This document shows, piece after piece, positions 58,563 through 64,000 of a DNA stretch of 64,000 nucleotides; positions within the stretch are counted from its first letter, which is position 1, and every line of letters begins with the position of its first letter. This stretch comes from Pseudomonas kilonensis. GTDB lineage: Bacteria; Pseudomonadota; Gammaproteobacteria; Pseudomonadales; Pseudomonadaceae. A model generated the notes under the pieces. It was not told the origin of the DNA and did no database searches. It saw only the letters and a program-made list of their open reading frames with translations. Made by a program: the position numbers and the translations under genes. The stretch is taken from NCBI RefSeq assembly GCF_001269885.1, contig NZ_LHVH01000035.1, positions 434,001 through 498,000 of the forward strand, written 5' to 3'.

Positions 58563-60638
58563 ATGACGGAGCTGTCGAAAGTGCCGGTCACGACACTCAA
58601 GGGTGTCGGTGAAGCCATGGCCGAGAAACTGGCCAAGGTCGGCCTGGAAAACCTCCAGGACGTGCTGTTCCACCTGCCGCTGCGTTACCAGGACCGCACC
58701 CGCGTGGTGCCCATCGGCCATTTGCGCCCGGGGCAGGATGCGGTGATCGAAGGCACCGTCAGCGGCGCCGACGTAGTCATGGGCCGCCGTCGCAGCCTGG
58801 TGGTGCGCCTGCAGGACGGCACCGGCGGGCTCAGCCTGCGCTTCTACCATTTCAGCAATGCACAAAAGGAAGGCCTCAAGCGCGGCACCCGCGTACGCTG
58901 CTACGGCGAGGCGCGGCCCGGGGCTTCGGGGCTGGAGATCTATCACCCGGAATACCGCGCCATCACCGGCGACGAACCGCCGCCGGTGGACGAAACCCTG
59001 ACCCCGGTCTATCCGCTCACCGAAGGCCTGACCCAACAACGCTTGCGCCAGCTCTGCCAGCAAACCCTGACCCTGCTCGGCCCCAGCAGCCTGCCCGACT
59101 GGCTGCCCACGGAACTGGCCCGGGATTACCACCTGGCACCCCTGGCCGATGCGATCCGCTACCTGCACCATCCGCCCGCCGATGCCGACGTCGACGAACT
59201 CGCCCTCGGCCATCACTGGGCCCAGCATCGCCTGGCGTTCGAAGAACTGCTGACCCATCAACTGTCGCAGCAACGCCTGCGCGAAAGCCTGCGTTCCCTG
59301 CGCGCCCCGGCCATGCCCAAGGCCAGGGATCTGCCGGCCCGCTACCTGGCCAACCTCGGTTTCGCCCCCACCGGTGCCCAGCAACGGGTCGGCAACGAAA
59401 TCGCCTACGACCTGAGCCAGCCGGAGCCGATGCTGCGGCTGATCCAGGGCGATGTCGGCGCCGGCAAGACCGTGGTCGCCGCCCTGGCGGCGCTGCAGGC
59501 CTTGGAGGCCGGTTATCAGGTGGCGCTGATGGCGCCCACCGAGATCCTGGCCGAACAACATTTCATCACCTTCCAGCGCTGGCTCGAACCGTTGGGCATC
59601 GAAGTCGCCTGGCTGGCCGGTAAGCTCAAGGGCAAGAACCGCGTCGCCGCCCTGGCACAGATCGCCGAAGGCGCACCGATGGTGGTCGGCACCCATGCGC
59701 TGTTCCAGGACGAAGTGCAGTTCAAGAACCTGGCCCTGGTGATCATCGACGAACAGCACCGCTTCGGCGTGCAACAGCGCCTGGCCTTGCGGCAGAAAGG
59801 CGTGGGTGGGCGGATGTGCCCTCATCAACTGATCATGACCGCGACGCCGATCCCGCGGACCCTGGCGATGAGCGCCTACGCCGACCTCGACACCTCGATC
59901 CTCGACGAACTGCCCCCCGGCCGCACACCGGTCAATACCGTGCTGGTCACCGACACCCGACGAGTGGAGGTGATCGAGCGCGTGCGCGGCGCCTGTGCCG
60001 AAGGGCGGCAGGCCTATTGGGTGTGCACGTTGATTGAAGAGTCGGAAGAGCTGACCTGCCAGGCGGCCGAAACCACCTTTGAAGACCTCACTGCCGCCCT
60101 CGGCGAGTTGAAGGTCGGGCTGATCCACGGCCGCATGAAGCCCGCCGAGAAAGCCGCCGTCATGGCTGAGTTCAAGGCCGGCGCCCTGCAACTTTTGGTT
60201 GCCACCACGGTAATCGAGGTGGGCGTCGACGTGCCCAATGCCAGCCTGATGATCATCGAGAACCCCGAGCGCCTGGGCCTGGCGCAGCTGCACCAACTGC
60301 GCGGCCGGGTGGGCCGGGGCAGCGCCGCCAGCCATTGCGTCTTGCTCTATCACCCGCCGTTGTCGCAGATCGGGCGCCAGCGGCTGGGGATCATGCGCGA
60401 AACCAACGACGGTTTCATCATCGCTGAAAAAGACCTCGAGTTGCGCGGCCCCGGTGAAATGCTCGGCACACGCCAGACGGGTCTGCTTCAATTCAAGGTA
60501 GCCGACCTGATGCGCGACGCCGATCTGCTCCCCGCCGTACGCGACGCCGCCCAGGCCCTGCTGGAACGCTGGCCCGACCACGTCAGCCCGCTGCTGGATC
60601 GCTGGCTGCGTCATGGGCAGCAATACGGCCAAGTGTGA
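58563..60638 (+). CDS. recG: ATP-dependent DNA helicase RecG
   Basis: A 691-residue RecG. The N-terminal wedge OB domain (about 1-150, TLKGVGEAMAEKLAKVGLENLQDVLFHLP) is followed by Walker A IQGDVGAGKTVVAAL near 300, DEQH in IIDEQHRFGVQQR near 400, and a second helicase lobe ending LVATTVIEVGVDVPNASLM plus LHQLRGRVGRG. It drives fork regression and Holliday-junction branch migration. The gene follows oxyR with nine bases between. Confidence 0.95.
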   Translation: MTELSKVPVTTLKGVGEAMAEKLAKVGLENLQDVLFHLPLRYQDRTRVVPIGHLRPGQDAVIEGTVSGADVVMGRRRSLVVRLQDGTGGLSLRFYHFSNAQKEGLKRGTRVRCYGEARPGASGLEIYHPEYRAITGDEPPPVDETLTPVYPLTEGLTQQRLRQLCQQTLTLLGPSSLPDWLPTELARDYHLAPLADAIRYLHHPPADADVDELALGHHWAQHRLAFEELLTHQLSQQRLRESLRSLRAPAMPKARDLPARYLANLGFAPTGAQQRVGNEIAYDLSQPEPMLRLIQGDVGAGKTVVAALAALQALEAGYQVALMAPTEILAEQHFITFQRWLEPLGIEVAWLAGKLKGKNRVAALAQIAEGAPMVVGTHALFQDEVQFKNLALVIIDEQHRFGVQQRLALRQKGVGGRMCPHQLIMTATPIPRTLAMSAYADLDTSILDELPPGRTPVNTVLVTDTRRVEVIERVRGACAEGRQAYWVCTLIEESEELTCQAAETTFEDLTAALGELKVGLIHGRMKPAEKAAVMAEFKAGALQLLVATTVIEVGVDVPNASLMIIENPERLGLAQLHQLRGRVGRGSAASHCVLLYHPPLSQIGRQRLGIMRETNDGFIIAEKDLELRGPGEMLGTRQTGLLQFKVADLMRDADLLPAVRDAAQALLERWPDHVSPLLDRWLRHGQQYGQV

Positions 60639-60717
60639 GCACGCGCTCAGTTTTCAAGACGCGCGTACCGGACAAGCTGGTTATACTGACCAACTTGTAT
60701 GAAAACGGATACAGACC

Positions 60718-62115
60718 ATGACAGAAGCTGCCCTCGTCCCCGAAGCCCCGCACGCTCCGTCTGTTATTCGGCTGTTGCTCGAAAAGTTGGGCATCGGCTA
60801 TGACGAAGTACTCGAACGACCCGGCCTGAACCCAGCCCGCAAAGTGCAGGCGGTGTTGTTGCACGATGCCGTTGGCGCGCTCATGGTGCTGTTTCCGCAA
60901 AGCCAGTTGCTGGACCTCAATCGCCTGGCCGAACTCACCGGTCGCAAGCTCACGGCGGTGCCGACCGAACGCCTGGAGCGCATGCTCGGCAAACACAGCC
61001 TGAGCCTGCTGCCCGGCCTGCCGGCGCTGACCAGCTCGCCGTGCCTGTACGAAGAAAGCCTGCTGCGCGAACCGAAGTTGCTGATCAACTCCGGTGAGCC
61101 GGGGCTGTTGCTGGAAGTCACCAGCGAAGCGTTCAAGACCATGCTCACCAAGGCCAGCGCCGCGACGTTCGGTGAACCCGTGAGCAACATCACCCCCAAC
61201 CTGGACCGCCCGCACGACGACCGCAAGGAAATCACCCAGGCCGTACAGGCGTTCACCGCCCGGCGTATCCAGCAACGGCTGGAAGAAACCATCGAGATCC
61301 CGCCGCTGGCTGAAACCGCGCAGAAAATCATCAAGCTGCGGGTCGACCCCGACGCGACCATCGATGACATCACCGGCGTGGTGGAAACCGACCCGGCCCT
61401 GGCCGCGCAAGTGGTGAGCTGGGCGGCATCGCCCTACTACGCATCACCCGGCAAGATTCGTTCGGTGGAAGATGCCATCGTCCGGGTACTGGGCTTCGAC
61501 CTGGTGATCAACCTGGCGCTGGGCCTGGCCCTGGGCAAGACCCTGAGCCTGCCCAAGGACCACCCGCAACACACCACGCCGTACTGGCACCAGTCGATCT
61601 ACACCGCCGCCGTCATCGAAGGCCTGACCCGCGCCATGCCGCGCGCCCAGCGACCCGAAGGCGGCCTGACCTACCTGTCCGGCCTGCTGCACAACTTCGG
61701 TTACCTGCTGCTGGCCCACGTGTTCCCGCCGCACTTCTCGTTGATCTGCCGGCACCTGGAGGTCAACCCGCACCTGTGCCACAGCTACGTGGAACAGCAC
61801 CTGCTGGGCATCAGTCGCGAGCAGATCGGCGCCTGGCTGATGCGCTACTGGGACATGCCCGACGAACTGGCCACCGCCCTGCGCTTCCAGCACGACCCGC
61901 ACTACGACGGCGAATATGCCGAATATCCGAACCTGGTGTGCCTGGCGGTGCGCCTGCTGCGCTCGCGCAGCATCGGCTCCGGCCCGGATGAAGAAATCCC
62001 GGACGCGCTGCTTGAACGCGTGGGCTTGACCCGGGAAAAGGCCAACGATGTAGTCAGCAAAGTGCTGGACGCGGAAGTGTTGCTGCGGGAGCTGGCTTCG
62101 CAGTTTGGCCATTGA
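60718..62115 (+). CDS. HDOD domain protein with YbaK-like N-terminal domain
   Basis: A 465-residue two-domain protein. Residues about 15-160 resemble the YbaK/aminoacyl-tRNA deacylase domain (LLEKLGIGYDEVLERP...LTGRKLTAVPTERLERML), though the catalytic residues are not clear. Residues about 195-400 form an HDOD domain (PPLAETAQKIIKLRVDPDATIDDITGVVETDPALAAQVV...IRSVEDAIVRVLG...LSGLLHNFGYLLL) used in signalling and c-di-GMP-linked control. The HD dyad is degenerate. It is 79 bp after recG, as in PAO1. Confidence 0.85.
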   Translation: MTEAALVPEAPHAPSVIRLLLEKLGIGYDEVLERPGLNPARKVQAVLLHDAVGALMVLFPQSQLLDLNRLAELTGRKLTAVPTERLERMLGKHSLSLLPGLPALTSSPCLYEESLLREPKLLINSGEPGLLLEVTSEAFKTMLTKASAATFGEPVSNITPNLDRPHDDRKEITQAVQAFTARRIQQRLEETIEIPPLAETAQKIIKLRVDPDATIDDITGVVETDPALAAQVVSWAASPYYASPGKIRSVEDAIVRVLGFDLVINLALGLALGKTLSLPKDHPQHTTPYWHQSIYTAAVIEGLTRAMPRAQRPEGGLTYLSGLLHNFGYLLLAHVFPPHFSLICRHLEVNPHLCHSYVEQHLLGISREQIGAWLMRYWDMPDELATALRFQHDPHYDGEYAEYPNLVCLAVRLLRSRSIGSGPDEEIPDALLERVGLTREKANDVVSKVLDAEVLLRELASQFGH

Positions 62116-62140
62116 TGGCCAACACTGGCAACTGAGCTTT

Positions 62141-62273
62141 TGTGGCGAGGGGATTTATCCCCGCTGGGCTGCGAAGCAGCCCTAAAACCTGATTCACCGC
62201 TTATGCAGGCTCGCCGCAGTTAGTCCTTTGGGGCCTGCTGCGCAGTCCAGCGGGGATAAATCCCCTCGCCACA
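62141..62273. repeat. REP doublet, family B (long form)
   Basis: Arms tgtggcgaggggatttatcc and ggataaatcccctcgccaca, with inner segments gctgggctgcgaagcagcc and gggcctgctgcgcagtc. At 133 bp it is longer than the other family B elements. Confidence 0.82.
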
Positions 62274-62311
62274 CTAATCCCTTTGCCCTTTGGCACAAGG
62301 GTCTGCGCGGC

Positions 62312-62692
62312 TCAAACTTTCTTGGCCTTCCTCGGCTTCAAATACTTCATCAGCCCCTGGAACCAGATCACCAGCGCCGGGTTGCCCTTGATCTGGATCG
62401 ACTTGTCCTGAATCCCCGTCATGAACGCCAGCTGCTTGTTCTTGGCCTGCATCGTGGCGAAGCCATAGGCGGCGTCCTTGAAGGCAATGGCGAACGCAGG
62501 CTCCGGGTAAGTGCCGGACTGGCTAGTGATGCGCTGGTTTTTCACCGTGAAATGCCGGGCGACCTTGCCGTCCAGGGTTTGCAGCTGAAACACCAATTCC
62601 TTGTCGCCCAACTGCTGCTGGAACGCCGGATTGGTCCGACTGGCCTTGCCCATCAACAACCCCAGCATCCACAGCAGAAAACGAAATTTCAT
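62312..62692 (-). CDS. SCP2-like sterol-carrier domain protein
   Basis: A 126-residue protein. The N-terminal 15 residues are hydrophobic (FRFLLWMLGLLMG) and the rest resembles the SCP2 lipid-binding fold: FQLQTLDGKVARHFTVKNQRI, EPAFAIAFKDAAYGFATM and IQIKGNPALVIWFQGLMKYL. The basic tail KPRKAKKV may be a localisation feature. The ligand is unknown. ATG 62692 has GAGG eight bases upstream; a GTG two codons before is less likely. Convergent with the HDOD gene across a REP. Confidence 0.75.
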   Translation of the reverse strand: MKFRFLLWMLGLLMGKASRTNPAFQQQLGDKELVFQLQTLDGKVARHFTVKNQRITSQSGTYPEPAFAIAFKDAAYGFATMQAKNKQLAFMTGIQDKSIQIKGNPALVIWFQGLMKYLKPRKAKKV

Positions 62693-62828
62693 GGGCACAG
62701 CCTCGTGATGAAAGATGATTGGCTGGCAGTTTAGCGATTCCTCGGCGTAACACCATCATCGGATCGCTTTGTCGGAAGATAAGCTGATTTTCGCGAAAGA
62801 TGACTGCCAAGTCACAAAACTCAAAAGC

Positions 62829-62896
62829 AAAAGATCGCAGCCTTCGGCAGCTCCTACATCGATTTCCGTAGGAGCTGCCGAAGGCTGCGATCTTTT
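62829..62896. repeat. Inverted repeat, family C (gatcgcagccttcggcagctcc)
   Basis: A third class: aaaagatcgcagccttcggc and its complement form a 29-bp perfect inverted repeat around a ten-base centre. It is unrelated in sequence to families A and B. Confidence 0.85.
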
Positions 62897-63013
62897 GATC
62901 TTTTTGCTCTCCTGTTCCTCGGACATTTCCTTCAAAACGCCGGGCTGTTCATGAACTAGGCAGCGCTTACGAGCGCCGCTAACCTCTGTTCGTCATCGCA
63001 AAAAACGGTGACA

Positions 63014-63029
63014 CGGACGTGCAAGTCCG
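63014..63029 (+). other. Small leader hairpin
   Basis: CGGAC / GTCCG with a six-base loop, the first of several hairpins before the DUF6124 gene. Confidence 0.45.
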
Positions 63030-63060
63030 ACCTGGAGCACAATTGGTTATAGCTATTGGA

Positions 63061-63166
63061 CGAGCATTTTTTTATGCTCGCGCCCCGTTATGGCAACTGT
63101 GCGTGGGAGACCTTCGGGTCTGCCGGATACTCCGGGCCGGTCTTGCACACTTACGCACAGTTGCCA
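63061..63166 (+). ncRNA. Structured leader RNA of the DUF6124 gene (candidate)
   Basis: A short hairpin CGAGCAT-TTTTTT-ATGCTCG (63061-63080) is followed by a perfect 14-bp stem joining 63091-63104 and 63153-63166 (TGGCAACTGTGCGT with its complement). Inside it lie AGACC-TTCG-GGTCT (63108-63121) and CCGGA-TAC-TCCGG (63123-63135). A second GGTCT at 63139-63143 can also pair with AGACC, so two exclusive folds exist. This is far more paired than neighbouring gaps. It is read as a cis-acting RNA; expression and function are unknown. Confidence 0.6.
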
Positions 63167-63218
63167 CCCTTTTCGAATGCAAGCGAGAGGATGTCAGCCC
63201 CAATACCGGAAAAATAAT

Positions 63219-63602
63219 ATGTTCAAGGTCACTCCCAATCCACCGCAAAACGGCCACAAATCCCGCGTCCAAGCGCAGGAAGAAAAAAAGCTCGATGACG
63301 CCGCCACCCGCGCCCTCGACTACTACCTCAACCCCAAGCCCGCCTCACCGCCCGAACCCGACAGCACCAAGCTGTTCATCGTCGCCCCCCACATCGACAC
63401 CGAAACCTTGCTGGCCAACGCTTCCGAAGACCTGCTCTCCATCAGCACCATCGCCGCCGACCTGGCTGACGACGTGGATGACTCACGCCGCTGTGTCGCC
63501 CTGGCGATCAGTCGCATGGCCGATGGGGTGCAGTTGTTGGTTGAGCGGGCGTTGGATCATCTGGAAACCAAGGAGGCGGTGGCGCCCGGCGCCAAGGTAT
63601 AG
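63219..63602 (+). CDS. DUF6124 family protein (formerly DUF3077-like)
   Basis: A 127-residue soluble protein. The N-terminal MFKVTPNPP and the core LDDAATRALDYYLNPKP are typical of a Pseudomonas family often present in several copies per genome. The middle part is a predicted helical bundle (LLANASEDLLSISTIAADLADDVDDSRRCVALAISRMADGVQLLVERALDHL). No function is established. The frame stays open to an ATG at 63090, but that extension coincides with the paired leader, so ATG 63219, with GGAAA before it, is preferred. Confidence 0.8.
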   Translation: MFKVTPNPPQNGHKSRVQAQEEKKLDDAATRALDYYLNPKPASPPEPDSTKLFIVAPHIDTETLLANASEDLLSISTIAADLADDVDDSRRCVALAISRMADGVQLLVERALDHLETKEAVAPGAKV

Positions 63603-63631
63603 AGCTTTGCATTGATGCAGGCTGAACCGGC

Positions 63632-63660
63632 GCCATCGCGAGCAAGCTCGCTCCCACAGG
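63632..63660. repeat. Single REP core, family A
   Basis: gccatcgcgagcaagctcgctcccacag without a facing partner, 30 bp after the DUF6124 gene. Confidence 0.75.
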
Positions 63661-63701
63661 GTTCTGTGTCGAACCGAATCTCAAGTTCAACGCCAATCCA
63701 T

Positions 63702-63791
63702 TGTGGGAGCGGGCTTGCTCGCGAAAGCGGAGTATCAGGCAACATCGATACCGACTGAACAGACGCCTTCGCGAGCAAGCCCGCTCCCACA
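63702..63791. repeat. REP doublet, family A
   Basis: Inverted cores tgtgggagcgggcttgctcg and cgcgagcaagcccgctccca separated by a variable centre. Confidence 0.88.
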
Positions 63792-63818
63792 GTTGGATTG
63801 GGGTACGGCTGGAGAGAT

Positions 63819-64000
63819 AGGTCGGCTATAAGGCCGCCTCGCGAGCAAGCTTTGCTCCCACAGGTCCTGCTCAAACAGATCTGACGGGTGTACGACCGGG
63901 AGAACCAGGTCGGCTATAAGGCCGCCTCGCGAGCAAGCTTTGCTCCCACAGGTCCTGCTCAAACAGATCTGAGGGGTGTACGACCGCAAGAGCCAGGCCG
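63819..64000. repeat. 88-bp tandem array with embedded half-REPs
   Basis: Two nearly identical 88-bp units begin at 63819 and 63907 (both start aggtcggctataaggccgcctc) and a third begins at 63995. Each holds one REP half, cgcgagcaagctttgctccca. A more diverged start (gggtacggctggagagat, about 63800) precedes the first. The array runs off the window. Confidence 0.88.

Noticed and set aside
57648-60632. 994-codon open frame opposite oxyR and recG
   Set aside because: A shadow of two long high-GC genes read on the other strand; no motifs.
63090-63218. 43-codon extension of the DUF6124 gene
   Set aside because: It coincides with the perfect stem and hairpins; kept as an alternative in the findings because no stop interrupts it.

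Overview
The window is one stretch of a Pseudomonas chromosome, most likely from the P. fluorescens group. The evidence is high-GC coding sequence, Pseudomonas-specific genes (sutA, crc, algC, a proE-like GGDEF/EAL gene, pauR), many REP doublets of the 'tgtgggagcgggcttgctcgcg' type, and a gene order that, as I recall it, follows the P. aeruginosa PAO1 block from about PA5280 (xerC) to PA5347. No rRNA, tRNA, CRISPR array, prophage or insertion sequence was recognised.

Layout. 1-5011: end of xerC with a HAD phosphatase, then sutA, a YjbQ-family gene, the nitrogen pair glnK-amtB with a -24/-12 promoter candidate, and ubiK. 5030-16067: a more variable block with an orphan histidine kinase whose membrane domain looks like a plant/cyanobacterial ethylene receptor, comM, a secreted DUF4432 protein, a Cache-domain chemoreceptor, a LysR regulator divergent from a MATE pump, and a GGDEF/EAL protein. 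16341-22314: rep helicase, xpt, a CoA-transferase-family enzyme, cytochrome c5 and PauR. 22443-34980: D-/L-alanine catabolism (dadX, ridA, dadA, divergent lrp) beside polyamine catabolism genes (puuB/pauB-like oxidase and a puuC/kauB-like aldehyde dehydrogenase), with a MocR regulator, a DUF1127 protein, a phospholipase D-type lipoprotein and an MFS transporter between them.

35154-49111: housekeeping genes for ribosome and metabolism: rpmB-rpmG, a peptide-binding lipid-free ABC protein, radC, coaBC-dut-algC-argB, pyrE divergent from crc, gltS (an apparent insertion relative to PAO1), a DUF4870 protein, rph, yicC and gmk. 49279-63602: rpoZ-spoT-ridA, a small lipoprotein, an EamA transporter, an NAD(P)-binding epimerase, the exbB-exbD-tonB energy-transduction operon, oxyR-recG, an HDOD signalling protein, an SCP2-like protein and a DUF6124 protein. 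The DUF6124 gene follows a strongly structured leader. The right edge is an 88-bp direct repeat array built around half-REP sequences.

The points most worth following are (i) the complete set of ethylene/copper-binding residues in the kinase at 5030-6301, (ii) the multi-helix, possibly switching RNA leader at 63061-63166 ahead of the DUF6124 gene, (iii) the REP-derived tandem array at 63819-64000, and (iv) spaced direct repeats in front of the MocR gene that resemble a MocR-type operator. All family assignments come from reading protein motifs, and no database search was run.
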